NCBI GenBank assembly: GCA_030550275.1
Contig: JAUQPR010000001.1
Location: 241,766-282,892, forward strand
From: Bacteroidota bacterium
GTDB lineage: Bacteria; Bacteroidota; Ignavibacteria; Kapaibacteriales; HRBIN21
Reading direction: 5' to 3'
Length of the DNA: 41,127 bases
The first letter of the stretch is position 1. Every line of letters starts with the position of its first letter. Positions 7,197 to 16,343 of this stretch are shown here, one piece after another. The notes beneath the pieces were generated by a model. The model had not been told where the DNA came from. It ran no database searches and saw nothing but the letters and a program-made list of their open reading frames with translations. The position numbers and the translations under genes are program-made.

Positions 7197-9959
7197 ATGG
7201 AACTCCGCGACCGCTTCGGAATCCTCCGCGAGCTGCGAACTTCGGCAGAGCAGCTCCGCTACTACAGCCTCGCCGAACTGGAACGGCAGGGCTACAAGGT
7301 CAGCCACCTGCCCTTCTCCTTGCGCATCCTGCTGGAGAATGCTCTGCGCTCCGAAGATGGCTCGGTCATCACCGAGGAGCACATCCGGAGCCTGCTGAAC
7401 TGGACTCCGCGCCCGGCGGAGCAGGAGATCCCCTTTATGCCGGTGCGCGTCCTGATGCAGGACTTCACTGGAGTCCCCGGCGTTGTGGACTTGGCTTCGC
7501 TGCGCGCTGAAGCTGCCCGCAAAGGACTCCCTCCGGAGCGGATCAACCCCATCGTGCCGGTGGACCTGGTCATCGACCACTCGGTGCAGGTGGACTTCTT
7601 CGGCACCGTCTGGGCATACGAGCGCAATGTGGAGCTGGAATACGCGCGCAACCGCGAGCGCTACACGCTGCTGAAATGGGCGCAGAAGGCTTTCCGGAAC
7701 TTCACCGTGCTGCCCCCGGGGATGGGCATCTGCCACCAGGTCAATCTGGAATACCTGGCGCAGGTGGTAACCGTCCGCTCCGGCATTGCCTGCCCGGATA
7801 CGCTCGTGGGAACGGACTCCCACACGCCGATGGTCAACGGTATCGGGGTGCTGGGATGGGGCGTGGGCGGTATCGAAGCCGAAGCCGTCATGCTCGGACA
7901 GCCGCTCTTCCTGCTGCTGCCGGAGGTGATCGGACTCAAACTCGTCGGCGAGCTGCCCACGGGGGCAACAGCAACGGACCTGGTGCTGACCATCACCGAA
8001 CTGCTGCGCCGCTACGGCGTGGTCGGGAAGTTCGTAGAGGTCTTCGGTCCAGGGCTGGATTCGCTCACCGTGCCCGACCGCGCAACGATCGCGAACATGT
8101 CCCCGGAGTTCGGCTGCACGGTGACCTACTTCCCCGTTGACGAGCAGACGCTGCAGTACCTGCGCCAAACCGCCCGTCCCCCCGAGCTTATCGAGCGGGT
8201 CGAACGCTACTGCAAGGAGAACCTCCTCTGGCGCGAGGGCGAGCAGGAGATCCTCTACACCGATGTACTCACGCTCGATCTGAGCACGCTGGAACCAACG
8301 CTGGCGGGACCTCGGCGACCGCACGACCGGCTCCCACTGGCGCGGGTCAAGACGCAGGTCATCGAAGAGCTGCAGCAACGCTACGGACGCGCGTATCTGG
8401 AGCCGGAGCAGCGCTGGAGCTTCGCCATCGGTGCGGCTTCCCCCTCATCGGCAGCAACGGAGACGGCAACCGCCGCAGAGCCAACGCTGCGCTCCGTTCC
8501 GATCCGCACCGACGGTCTGGAGTTCCTGCTCAGCGACGGCGCAGTGGTCATCGCCGCCATCACCAGTTGCACCAACACGTCCAACCCTGGCGTGATGCTG
8601 GCAGCCGGGCTGCTGGCGCGTAACGCCATTGCTCGCGGTCTGCGCGTCCAACCCTGGGTGAAGACCAGCCTGGCACCCGGCTCAAAGGTCGTCACGCGCT
8701 ACCTGGAGCGCTCCGGGCTTCTGACCGCCCTCCAAGCCCTGGGCTTCCACGTCGTGGGGTACGGCTGCACGACCTGCATCGGGAACAGCGGGCCATTGCC
8801 CGAACCCATCGCGCGCGCAATTGCGGACAACGAGCTCATCGTTGCTGCGGTCCTCTCCGGCAACCGCAACTTCGAAGCCCGAGTGCATCCCCAGGTGCGG
8901 ATGAACTTCCTGGCATCGCCTCCGCTGGTGGTTGCCTACGCCATTGCGGGGCGAATGGACCTGGACCTGCTCACCGAGCCGCTGGGCACCGATCCCAACG
9001 GCGTACCGGTCTACCTGCGTGATATCTGGCCCAGTGCGCAGGAGCTGCGCGAGCTCATGGAGCGTGTCATCGAGCCAGAGGACTTCCGCACCATCTACAG
9101 CCAAGCCTACGCCGGCGATCGCTTCTGGCAGGAGCTCTCGGCTCCAGGCGGTGAGCTGTTCGAGTGGGACCCCACCTCGACGTACATCCGCGAAGCCCCC
9201 TTCTTCCGCGACCTCCCGCTGGAGCCCGCTCCGCCGACCGATATCCTCGGCGCGCGAGTGCTACTGCTGCTGGGGGACTCGGTGACGACCGACCACATCT
9301 CGCCGGCGGGCTCCATCTCCCCCTACTCCCCGGCGGGGCGATGGCTCATCGAGCACGGGGTTGAACCGGTAGACTTCAACTCCTACGGCGCCCGCCGAGG
9401 CAACCACGAGGTGATGGTGCGCGGCACCTTCGCCAACATCCGTCTGCGCAACGCATTGGCAAGCCGCGAAGGCGGCTGGACGCGCCACTTCCCCAGCGGA
9501 GAGGAGCTCACCGTCTACGAGGCTGCCATGCGGTACCGAGCCGAGGGCGTCCCCGTCATCGTCCTGGCGGGCAAGGAGTACGGTAGCGGCTCCTCACGCG
9601 ATTGGGCGGCAAAGGGTCCGGCGTTGCTCGGCGTGCGCGCGGTTATCGCCGAAAGCTTCGAACGCATCCACCGCAGCAACCTCGTCGGCATGGGGATACT
9701 GCCGCTGCAGTTCCTCCCTGGGGAATCGGTCCACAGCCTTGGGCTCAACGGCACCGAAGTCTACGACATCCTCGGGCTGAGCGACGGGCTACAAGTTCAC
9801 AAACGCCTTCGGGTCCGTGCCCGCACCGCCGAGGGAACGGTTCGGGAATTCGAAGTCATCGCCCGGCTCGATGCCTCCGTTGAGCTGGAGTACTACCGGC
9901 ACGGCGGCGTGCTACAGTACGTCTTCCGGCGCCTCCTGCAGGAAGCCCACAGCGGGTAG
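7197..9959 (+). CDS. acnA: Aconitate hydratase (AcnA type)
   Basis: The 920-residue product is a monomeric aconitase that isomerises citrate and isocitrate in the TCA cycle. The [4Fe-4S] ligands are Cys458 (ITSCTNTSNP), Cys524 and Cys527 (GYGCTTCIGNSGP). The N-terminal block LPFSLRILLENALR, the GTDSHTPMVNG motif and the C-terminal swivel domain with AGKEYGSGSSRDWAAKGP are all present. A low-complexity Ala/Ser/Thr-rich insert of about 20 residues (near 425-445) precedes the first cluster cysteine. I used the ATG at 7197 because it starts MELRDRFGILREL in register with the family; an in-frame upstream ATG lies inside tal. Confidence 0.97.
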   Translation: MELRDRFGILRELRTSAEQLRYYSLAELERQGYKVSHLPFSLRILLENALRSEDGSVITEEHIRSLLNWTPRPAEQEIPFMPVRVLMQDFTGVPGVVDLASLRAEAARKGLPPERINPIVPVDLVIDHSVQVDFFGTVWAYERNVELEYARNRERYTLLKWAQKAFRNFTVLPPGMGICHQVNLEYLAQVVTVRSGIACPDTLVGTDSHTPMVNGIGVLGWGVGGIEAEAVMLGQPLFLLLPEVIGLKLVGELPTGATATDLVLTITELLRRYGVVGKFVEVFGPGLDSLTVPDRATIANMSPEFGCTVTYFPVDEQTLQYLRQTARPPELIERVERYCKENLLWREGEQEILYTDVLTLDLSTLEPTLAGPRRPHDRLPLARVKTQVIEELQQRYGRAYLEPEQRWSFAIGAASPSSAATETATAAEPTLRSVPIRTDGLEFLLSDGAVVIAAITSCTNTSNPGVMLAAGLLARNAIARGLRVQPWVKTSLAPGSKVVTRYLERSGLLTALQALGFHVVGYGCTTCIGNSGPLPEPIARAIADNELIVAAVLSGNRNFEARVHPQVRMNFLASPPLVVAYAIAGRMDLDLLTEPLGTDPNGVPVYLRDIWPSAQELRELMERVIEPEDFRTIYSQAYAGDRFWQELSAPGGELFEWDPTSTYIREAPFFRDLPLEPAPPTDILGARVLLLLGDSVTTDHISPAGSISPYSPAGRWLIEHGVEPVDFNSYGARRGNHEVMVRGTFANIRLRNALASREGGWTRHFPSGEELTVYEAAMRYRAEGVPVIVLAGKEYGSGSSRDWAAKGPALLGVRAVIAESFERIHRSNLVGMGILPLQFLPGESVHSLGLNGTEVYDILGLSDGLQVHKRLRVRARTAEGTVREFEVIARLDASVELEYYRHGGVLQYVFRRLLQEAHSG

Positions 9960-9961
9960 CC

Positions 9962-9983
9962 CCAGCCGACAACGGACGGCTGG
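9962..9983 (+). terminator. Hairpin after acnA, weak terminator candidate
   Basis: CCAGCCG (9962-9968) pairs with CGGCTGG (9977-9983) around an 8-base loop, starting 2 bases after the acnA stop. No T-run follows, so if it terminates transcription it may need Rho. Confidence 0.35.
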
Positions 9984-10193
9984 ATTCGGGGATATCCGTG
10001 CCGGCTCCACCTCGTAAGCGCGCCTGTCCCGCACGGCGTCGGTGGAGTCCCCTGGCGCAGGAGCTTCGAACGCCCTCGCCGAATAGGAAACCACCGCGCC
10101 ACCCTCCTCGACTCCCGCGCCGGAGAAGCGCATCAGCAGTGCCTGCTGCAGCAGCTGGACTATAGCCTCCGGCGCATCCACCAGATGCCCACT
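9984..10193. other. Gap between acnA and the manC-like gene
   Basis: This roughly 210-base stretch has no convincing gene. A reverse-strand frame of 97 codons (10205 down to 9912) is open, starts with ATG, and overlaps the end of acnA by 48 bases. Its translation (for example LVDAPEAIVQLLQQALL, then AVVSYSARAFEAP) matches no family I recognise and has no clear ribosome site. It may be chance in GC-rich DNA or a relic. No tRNA or obvious structured RNA is visible. Confidence 0.4.
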
Positions 10194-10201
10194 ATTTTTG
10201 C
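10194..10201 (+). promoter_or_regulatory. TAnnTTTG box upstream of the manC-like gene
   Basis: TATTTTTG matches the Bacteroidota-type -7 element exactly and is identical to the box before the metzincin gene at 39687. It lies 24 bases upstream of the ATG at 10226, giving a short leader. No TTG element is visible 19-21 bases upstream. Confidence 0.5.
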
Positions 10202-10225
10202 GCACAACACTATGCCGAACCGCCC

Positions 10226-11302
10226 ATGGACACGTACGCCGTCATCCTCGCTGGCGACCCAGGATTGCAGCTCTGGCCGCGCGCCCGCTCAGACCTACCC
10301 AAGTTCCTGCTCCCGCTGCTCTCCGATGGCAGCACACTGCAGCACACGGTACGGCATCTGCAGCCGTTGTTTGCCCCGGAACAGCTCCTCATCGTCACCA
10401 CAGCGGTGCTTGCCCCACTGATTCGCCAGCACCTGCCCGAGATACCCGCCGAAAACGTGCTCGTTGAACCCTTCGGACGCGGGACGGCTCCGTGCCTGAT
10501 GCTGACCACACTGTGGTATCGGCAGCGCGGTATCCCCGATGCGCTCCTGGTGGTGCTGCCCGCCGACCACCTCATCAGCAACATCGGGGAATTCCATCTC
10601 AGCCTGGAGCATGCCCTCTGGGCTGCCGAACGCCTCAATGCCCCCATCCTGCTGGGGCATCCGCCGGAGCGTCCCGAAACCCGCTTCGGCTACGTGCAGA
10701 TCGAAGAGCATCCCGCCGAAGAGCTCGCCGGACGCGGCTTCTACCGGGTTCGTACCTTTGCTGAAAAGCCCGACCGCGCCACCGCGCAGCGCTTCCTGGA
10801 ATCGGGCGACTTCCTCTGGTACAGCGGCATCATCGTTGCCCGCTCCTCCGTGCTGTGGTCCATGCTCCAGCATTCGCTCCCGGAACATGCAGCTATCCTG
10901 GAATCCGTGGCGCAACAGTTGGATGCCCCCGAAGCGCTGGAAGTAGCCTATCGCCAGCTGCGTCCGATCTCCTTCGAGCACGGCGTACTGGAGAAGGCTC
11001 CGCAGCAGACCCTGCTGCTGCGCTGCAGCTTCGATTGGAGCGACCTGGGCACCTGGGATGAGGTCTACCGGCTCATGCTCAAAGACCCCCGCAACAACGT
11101 GCTCGAAGGCGATGTCGTCACGCTCAACACCAGCGGCTGCTACGTCAGCGCCTCTGGCAAGCCCTTGGTACTGGTCGGGGTGGAGGACCTGATTGTGGTG
11201 GATTCCGATAGCGCCCTCCTCATCTGCCGCCGCGGGCAGTCCGAGCAGCTCGACGAGCTCATCCGCTATCTGCGCCGCAAGAGGATGCACCGCCTCCTGT
11301 AA
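10226..11302 (+). CDS. Mannose-1-phosphate guanylyltransferase-like protein with altered nucleotide loop
   Basis: This encodes 358 residues of the sugar-nucleotidyltransferase fold, closest to ManC-type mannose-1-phosphate guanylyltransferases. Family blocks include VEPFGRGTAPCLML, LPADHLISN, FAEKPDRATAQRFL, WYSGIIVARSS and DWSDLGTWDEVY. The N-terminal signature, normally GGxGxRxWPxSR....PKQ, here reads AGDPGLQLWPRARSDLPKF. Gly11 is Asp, Arg15 is Gln, Ser20 is Ala and the PKQ Gln is Phe. These residues contact GTP and magnesium, so activity or nucleotide preference may differ. A second gene with an intact loop lies at 24702-25817. It is a monocistronic plus-strand unit converging on the PorV operon. 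Confidence 0.85.
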   Translation: MDTYAVILAGDPGLQLWPRARSDLPKFLLPLLSDGSTLQHTVRHLQPLFAPEQLLIVTTAVLAPLIRQHLPEIPAENVLVEPFGRGTAPCLMLTTLWYRQRGIPDALLVVLPADHLISNIGEFHLSLEHALWAAERLNAPILLGHPPERPETRFGYVQIEEHPAEELAGRGFYRVRTFAEKPDRATAQRFLESGDFLWYSGIIVARSSVLWSMLQHSLPEHAAILESVAQQLDAPEALEVAYRQLRPISFEHGVLEKAPQQTLLLRCSFDWSDLGTWDEVYRLMLKDPRNNVLEGDVVTLNTSGCYVSASGKPLVLVGVEDLIVVDSDSALLICRRGQSEQLDELIRYLRRKRMHRLL

Positions 11303-11340
11303 AAACACGTCGCCCCCTGCTCGGGGAGCAAGGGGCAACG
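11301..11340 (-). terminator. Intrinsic terminator of the TonB/secreted/PorV operon
   Basis: On the minus strand a hairpin with arms of 14-15 bases and two mismatches (11308-11340; core GCCCCTTGCTC / GAGCAGGGGGC) is followed by TGTTTTTAC. That is a GC-rich stem plus T5 tract in the right orientation, about 30 bases after the PorV-type gene ends. The T-tract is made from the A-run at and after the stop codon of the convergent manC-like gene. On the plus strand there is no T-run. Confidence 0.8.
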
Positions 11341-11368
11341 CGCTCAAGGCAATTCCGGTGGGTTCCGT

Positions 11369-12433
11369 TCACTCCAGCGAGAGCGAAACGCTCAGCCGAT
11401 GCACCAATCCCAGCCGCCGGGTTGGTGTGATGGCGTAGTCGAACTGCCCGCGGAAGCCGCTTCCGACGTAGTTGATGCCAACCCCGCCGGCAAGCCACAT
11501 CTGGTCATTGCCGAAGCGGTACCCCGCCCGCAGCGCCAGGAGGTCGTTCCAGGTATACTCCAGCCCCAGCGCGAACTGCTCCGGCACATCGGAGTAGGTC
11601 TCAAAGTCCACCGCCCCGATGAGCCGATGCTCCTGGTGCCCTTCGGCGTACAGCTTGGGCGTATTTGTCCGCCCCTGGAGCACGCTCAGCAGGTCCAGTG
11701 CAACTCCTGCGCGGAACATCAGCGGAATCGCATAGGGGTTCGTCACCAGGCTGAAGGCGACCGGATCGGCGTTGAGCGCCTCCAGCAGGCGCCGCTGCTG
11801 GTAGAGGTCCTGACCGCTGTACTGCATGTCCGGACCCAGGTTGTGCACCGAGAACGCCAGCCGCAGCCCGTAGAAATCGGTCTGGTAGAAGGTGCCCACG
11901 TCAAAGGTCACCCCGGTGCTGGAGAGCTCCGCCAAGCTGTTCTGCACAAAGCGTCCGGTGACGCCGAAGGAGAACTGCTCCGTGACTCGCCCGCCGAAGG
12001 TGACCCCGATGGCAAGGTCGGAGATGGTGTACGTTGCGCCCGTCCCATCGGGCTGTTCCAGCGTGGTCACGGGGATATCGCCGCTGGTGAAGTTCACAAA
12101 GCTGGCGCCAATGCGGTAGTTCTCCCCCAGTGGGAAGGCAACCGCCGCGAAGTTGTGGGAGAAGCCCCCGAACCACCAGGTCTGGGAGAAGTGTCCGCTG
12201 ATGGTGGAGATGTCCCCAATCCCGGCAGGATTCCAGTAGATTGCGCTCAAGTCGTTGACGGCACTGGCAGCAGCACCGAGTCCAACCGAGCGCGCTCCCA
12301 CCGGGATTTTGAGGAACTGCGATCCCGCTGCTCCCACCTTCTTGAACCCCCCTGCCGACGGAGCGTACAACTGTGCCAACAGCGGGGTGGCAAGAGCTAC
12401 AACCACTGCCGCATACCGCACGAGTATCCGCAT
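11369..12433 (-). CDS. PorV/PorQ family outer-membrane protein
   Basis: This encodes 354 residues starting with a signal peptide (about 20 residues, ending LLAQ). The mature N-terminus has the family signature: GSQFLKIPVGARSVGLG, then SAIYWNPAGIG. This is the FadL-like beta-barrel family that includes PorV and PorQ, the T9SS shuttle and attachment components, and which occurs in many copies in Ignavibacteria and relatives. Repeated amphipathic strands continue to the end (LVHRLSVSLSLE). It is third in an operon after a TonB receptor and a large secreted protein (24-base gap to the latter), which suggests it serves that protein, for example as its OM partner. Whether it is the general PorV is not decidable here. 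Confidence 0.85.
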   Translation of the reverse strand: MRILVRYAAVVVALATPLLAQLYAPSAGGFKKVGAAGSQFLKIPVGARSVGLGAAASAVNDLSAIYWNPAGIGDISTISGHFSQTWWFGGFSHNFAAVAFPLGENYRIGASFVNFTSGDIPVTTLEQPDGTGATYTISDLAIGVTFGGRVTEQFSFGVTGRFVQNSLAELSSTGVTFDVGTFYQTDFYGLRLAFSVHNLGPDMQYSGQDLYQQRRLLEALNADPVAFSLVTNPYAIPLMFRAGVALDLLSVLQGRTNTPKLYAEGHQEHRLIGAVDFETYSDVPEQFALGLEYTWNDLLALRAGYRFGNDQMWLAGGVGINYVGSGFRGQFDYAITPTRRLGLVHRLSVSLSLE

Positions 12434-12457
12434 GGGTATCTCCTCCGCGCTGATGGA

Positions 12458-15400
12458 CTACTCTGGAACTTGGCGAATGCCGCCGACAATCACGCTGAAG
12501 GGCAGCACGGCTTTGGCACCATTGGGCGTCTCGACGTGCGCCACGAATGCCTGGCTGGCAACCCGTTGCAGGTTATCGCTGAGCAGGTCCCAGAGGGCAA
12601 CGCCCAACTGCCCCTTCTCTGCTGCCGTGGAGGCATCGTACTCCAGCGTGCGCACCAGCTCGCCCGCCAGCGTGTAGATACGAATGGTGCACCGGTCGGG
12701 CAGGTGCGTGAAGAAGATCTTGGCATCATACGCCGAGCGCTGCGCCTGGTGCGTGACGTAGTACGGATTGGGCACCACCTTGATGCGCTGCTCCAGCAGG
12801 TCATCGGTGACCTGGTCCAGCGGCGTGGGCTGGCTGACACGCGCCCGAATCTTCGCCCCGGGAAGCGGTAACCCAAGCGCTCCGCCCGTGGTCTCGAAGA
12901 CGACGGTATCACCCGCGCGCAGATCCTGCTGGGGCTGCTGCGGCGCCTTCGTCACCCCCGGCAGCGGTGAGATCGCCCATCCCCGCTTGTTCGCGAAGTC
13001 AATCACGAAGCGGCAGCCTGAAGCAACGAAGGCATGCACGAAGTCGATCGTATCGCTCCCGTCAATGACCGAGAGGTAGTAGCGCCCCTGCGTGGGCATC
13101 CAGGAGCCCAGTTGCACACGGCGCTGCGTAATGCCATCAGCGCTACGCCCATTGACCCACGGGATTGCAGCGAACGCATACGCTCCGATGGGCACCTTCC
13201 GTGCATCAGGTCCGGAAGCATCCAATGGGATGTCCACTCGGGGCAGCTCACCTGGGTAGCTCACCCGCACGGGCTGCCCGGTTTGCGGGTCTATGCGCTC
13301 GAAGGAGATTGTGTTGTACGCCCGCACCGTCAGGTACGGCACGCGCACCCGTTTGCTGCTGCGCCCGGAGTTCCAGGTGATCTGGACCTCCTCCTCGCCT
13401 CCCGGCTCGAACACCAGCACATAGCGCGCTGGTCCGTTGTTGAAGCTCACGTAGCGCCCCGTTACCGGGTCGGGCTGCGTTAGTTGGACGACCGAGGCAT
13501 CCGGATATACCGGCACATCCGAAGTAGAGGGGCGCTCCGCCTTCAGCGGACGGTAGCGCCCTGCCCATTGCTGGACGACGTAGTCGAAGGCAAAGCCCAG
13601 CGTTGCGTGGACGTACTGATTCGGCGCATTGCATGCCGCGGTTGTGCTAAACGTTCCTCCCCGCTGGACGTACCCGACCGTATCCTCACGCCCAATCCCA
13701 ACGGTTGTATCGCCGACGCTCACCCCTGCGTATTCGCTGAGCATGCCCAGCACCGTCCCCTGGCACTGCGTCGGCTCAAAGAGCGCAGTGTAGCGCGCCA
13801 ACTCCGTGCCCGTTGTGATATCGCGCAGAATCACCTCGCGTCCGTAGATCCCATTGACGCTGCCCGACGGTGCCAGGAAGCGCGTGCCCAACCACACGGG
13901 CTGGAACTCCACCTCCAGCTCGTGCCCGGCAAAGAGCTGCTGCAGCCGGTCCTGGTCCTGCACCAGGAAGCGGAGGTTGTAGATGCCGCCCAGCTTCTCC
14001 CGGTCCTCGGATACGATGCTGATGGTGACTGGCTCGCTCAAAGGCGCCGGGCGCGGGAAGGTCTGCACGATGTTGACCCCGGCAACGCCGATGTTAAGCT
14101 TGCTCGGCGTGCGTTGCAGCACATCCCCCTCGTCATACGCCAGCAAGCGGTAGTAGTAGTCCACGTTGTTGAAGAGCCGCTCCGTGCGTGTTGGGTCAGC
14201 ATTCTCGTCAATGGTACCGCTGCGATCGTCATCGCCGACATCCACGAAGGTGCGGTTGTTGGTCACCCGTGCCATGTAGCGCGCAATCGTCTGGCGTACC
14301 CGCTGGCGGATGTCCGGGTCCTCATCGAAATCGGGGAAGCGCACCACCGCCTTGCCTTGCTGGATGTAGTCGTAGAGCGCCGAGAGGAACTGATCCGTTG
14401 TGGAGAAGCTCGAACGCAGCAGCGGGCGCCCGCCTGTCAGAGCTCGGCTAATCTCCACCGTACCACGGAGGTAGTAGTTGAGCTGCGCTGGTGTGAGGCT
14501 ATTGAAGAACTCACCCCAGGGTTCGCCACCGTAGCCCACGCGGGCAACTTGAACAGTAAAGCTATCGGGCTGCGAGATGAAAACCAGCGAATCCAAGAGT
14601 GGAAGGCGGCTGTTCGGCAACAGCGGACGGTCGCTCTTCTTGATGAAGGGGCTGGGCACCTCCCAGCGGGCAATCTCCTTCCACCCGAAGGGTCCGCGAT
14701 TGACTGCAGGACGGTGGTCCACATCGAAGCTGTCCAGGTCCATCCGGCGTGCCCGGTAGAGGCGATAGCCCAGGAAGTCCAGCCCCCGCTCGCTCTCATC
14801 GTAGCTGTACTCTGCTGTGGAATCCCAGCGAATGACCACTCCACTGTTGAGCGGCTGCCAGCGCAGGTTCGGACGGTCCGGCGGGACCGGCGCACGGAAT
14901 CCCTGGTCGTAGACCGCCTGAGCAAACTTGGTCTTGCGTACCAGCTCTGCCAAGTCCTCCGTTGAACCATCCGGGTCGCGCCCCTTTGCCGATGCAGCCA
15001 GAATCAGCCCCACCACCACGCGTGCGCTATCCCCTGGCGCCATGTTGAACGGACCCGTCGCCATGAGGAAGCGCTTGTCGCCCGGTCCCGTGTCCCCGTC
15101 CCTCTGACCTGCTGCCATGAAGTCATAGCGCTCCTCGTTCCCTCCGGGGTCGTTCTGGATCACCCAGTTGCGGAAGGTGCGCAAGCCCAACTGCTCGGAG
15201 AGCGCATACACGCGCTTGTCCTTGCGGATGAAGCCCGTCGCCGGATCCACCGCTGGGCTCTCCAGGAAGTTCATCCCGATGTAGCCGAATCCCCTCCCTG
15301 CCTCGCCCTGGTCCGGATTGCTCCATTGGAGCGCCAGATTGAGCGAGGGATCCTCCTCGTAGAACCGAACACGGTCGTTGCCGGCAATTCCAGTAGGATT

Positions 15401-16276
15401 GGATGCCGGACCAATATCGAAGTCCATTGCCGGCGCCATCCAGCACTCCCAGAGCGTATCCTGCGAGCGGTTGATGATGAGGTACTTCAGGAAGACGAAA
15501 TCGGCGTAATCCCCAAAGCCCCAGGAGTAGATGGTCTGCTCGATCTCTACCCGTAGCGGGTAGCCTTCGGCGCGGCGCACCGCCACACCACCCTCGTAGC
15601 GCCGGAGGTCTGTATCCTTGAACACGCACCAGATATCCTCCTGCGAGATGAATGCCGGACCACGCGGGTAGGTCTGGACATTGCGCTTGTCCAGATCGTC
15701 CACGTAGTCCCCAAAGTAGCGGTTGACCTTCAGGGTCTCCGTTTCGGAGGTCACCCACAGAGGCCAGTTCGGTCCTTGGGGGCGCTCCCCAACCCGTTCC
15801 GGCAGTGGGGTTCCGTCCGGAGCGTAGTCGGTGGAGAAGTAGAGCTGGTACTTGTCTTTGAGATCCTCCCGGTACTCATCCCCGTCGGCGATTCGTCCGG
15901 GCACCATCCAGGAAGCCCCGGAGTTGGGGTTATACGAGAGGATCACCAGCTTGCGCAATTGGTCTCCGACCCTTTTCTTGACTGCGAACCAGATGCCACC
16001 GCCGAAGATGTACTGGTTCTGCGAGCCACGCGGCCAGAACCCGCCTCCGCGGTTTGCAGCGATGTTGAGCCCAAAGATGCCGTAGTTCGTTGTGTAGAAC
16101 TGCACTGCGCTCACACGGTTCATCCGCTGCTCGAAGACCCCTGCTGCCAGGCGCTGCGGCTGCGGAGCCTGCCCATCCTTTCCTGATGGCGCCGTTGCCG
16201 TACGTGCCATCAGCGACAGCACGCTCCCGCCCAGCAGCATCCAGCCCAGCCATAGCGTTCGCCTTGTGCTCATCAT
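12458..16276 (-). CDS. Large secreted protein with C-terminal sorting-like domain
   Basis: This encodes 1272 residues. I chose the ATG pair at 16276/16273, which follows GGGAG and gives a clean signal peptide (TLWLGWMLLGGSVLSLMA); the GTG 45 bases upstream would bury it. The body is acidic and aromatic-rich and I do not recognise its fold. Near the middle is a calcium-loop-like stretch DDDRSGTIDENAD. The last 100 residues (KVVPNPYYVTH, then TIRIYTLAGELVRTLEYD, ending in VIVGGIRQVPE) form an FlgD/T9SS type-A-like beta-sandwich, as is common on exported Bacteroidota proteins. It lies between a TonB receptor and a PorV/PorQ protein, so it is probably surface-exposed. No enzymatic motif is visible. 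Confidence 0.8.
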   Translation of the reverse strand: MMSTRRTLWLGWMLLGGSVLSLMARTATAPSGKDGQAPQPQRLAAGVFEQRMNRVSAVQFYTTNYGIFGLNIAANRGGGFWPRGSQNQYIFGGGIWFAVKKRVGDQLRKLVILSYNPNSGASWMVPGRIADGDEYREDLKDKYQLYFSTDYAPDGTPLPERVGERPQGPNWPLWVTSETETLKVNRYFGDYVDDLDKRNVQTYPRGPAFISQEDIWCVFKDTDLRRYEGGVAVRRAEGYPLRVEIEQTIYSWGFGDYADFVFLKYLIINRSQDTLWECWMAPAMDFDIGPASNPTGIAGNDRVRFYEEDPSLNLALQWSNPDQGEAGRGFGYIGMNFLESPAVDPATGFIRKDKRVYALSEQLGLRTFRNWVIQNDPGGNEERYDFMAAGQRDGDTGPGDKRFLMATGPFNMAPGDSARVVVGLILAASAKGRDPDGSTEDLAELVRKTKFAQAVYDQGFRAPVPPDRPNLRWQPLNSGVVIRWDSTAEYSYDESERGLDFLGYRLYRARRMDLDSFDVDHRPAVNRGPFGWKEIARWEVPSPFIKKSDRPLLPNSRLPLLDSLVFISQPDSFTVQVARVGYGGEPWGEFFNSLTPAQLNYYLRGTVEISRALTGGRPLLRSSFSTTDQFLSALYDYIQQGKAVVRFPDFDEDPDIRQRVRQTIARYMARVTNNRTFVDVGDDDRSGTIDENADPTRTERLFNNVDYYYRLLAYDEGDVLQRTPSKLNIGVAGVNIVQTFPRPAPLSEPVTISIVSEDREKLGGIYNLRFLVQDQDRLQQLFAGHELEVEFQPVWLGTRFLAPSGSVNGIYGREVILRDITTGTELARYTALFEPTQCQGTVLGMLSEYAGVSVGDTTVGIGREDTVGYVQRGGTFSTTAACNAPNQYVHATLGFAFDYVVQQWAGRYRPLKAERPSTSDVPVYPDASVVQLTQPDPVTGRYVSFNNGPARYVLVFEPGGEEEVQITWNSGRSSKRVRVPYLTVRAYNTISFERIDPQTGQPVRVSYPGELPRVDIPLDASGPDARKVPIGAYAFAAIPWVNGRSADGITQRRVQLGSWMPTQGRYYLSVIDGSDTIDFVHAFVASGCRFVIDFANKRGWAISPLPGVTKAPQQPQQDLRAGDTVVFETTGGALGLPLPGAKIRARVSQPTPLDQVTDDLLEQRIKVVPNPYYVTHQAQRSAYDAKIFFTHLPDRCTIRIYTLAGELVRTLEYDASTAAEKGQLGVALWDLLSDNLQRVASQAFVAHVETPNGAKAVLPFSVIVGGIRQVPE

Positions 16277-16343
16277 CTCCCACCGGCGCTTGTGTGACAC
16301 ATTCTGCACGACAACAGACACCCCTTCCCTGCCGCGCGTTACA

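Noticed and set aside
5393-7198. Long minus-strand open frame (about 600 codons) opposite hutH and tal
   Set aside because: It lies antisense to two well-recognised enzymes and its composition (His, Gln, Arg, Gly, Asp-rich with no motif) is typical of shadow frames in GC-rich DNA.
6975-8378. Minus-strand open frame of 467 codons opposite acnA
   Set aside because: Antisense shadow of a conserved gene; no signal, motif or ribosome site.
11303-11340. Bidirectional terminator also serving the manC-like gene
   Set aside because: The hairpin is shared, but on the plus strand it is followed by CGCTCAAGG with no T-run, so only the minus-strand role is supported.
11399-12871. Plus-strand open frame of 490 codons opposite the PorV-type gene
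   Set aside because: The minus strand encodes a signal peptide and family signatures here; the plus frame crosses two real genes and has no recognisable domain.
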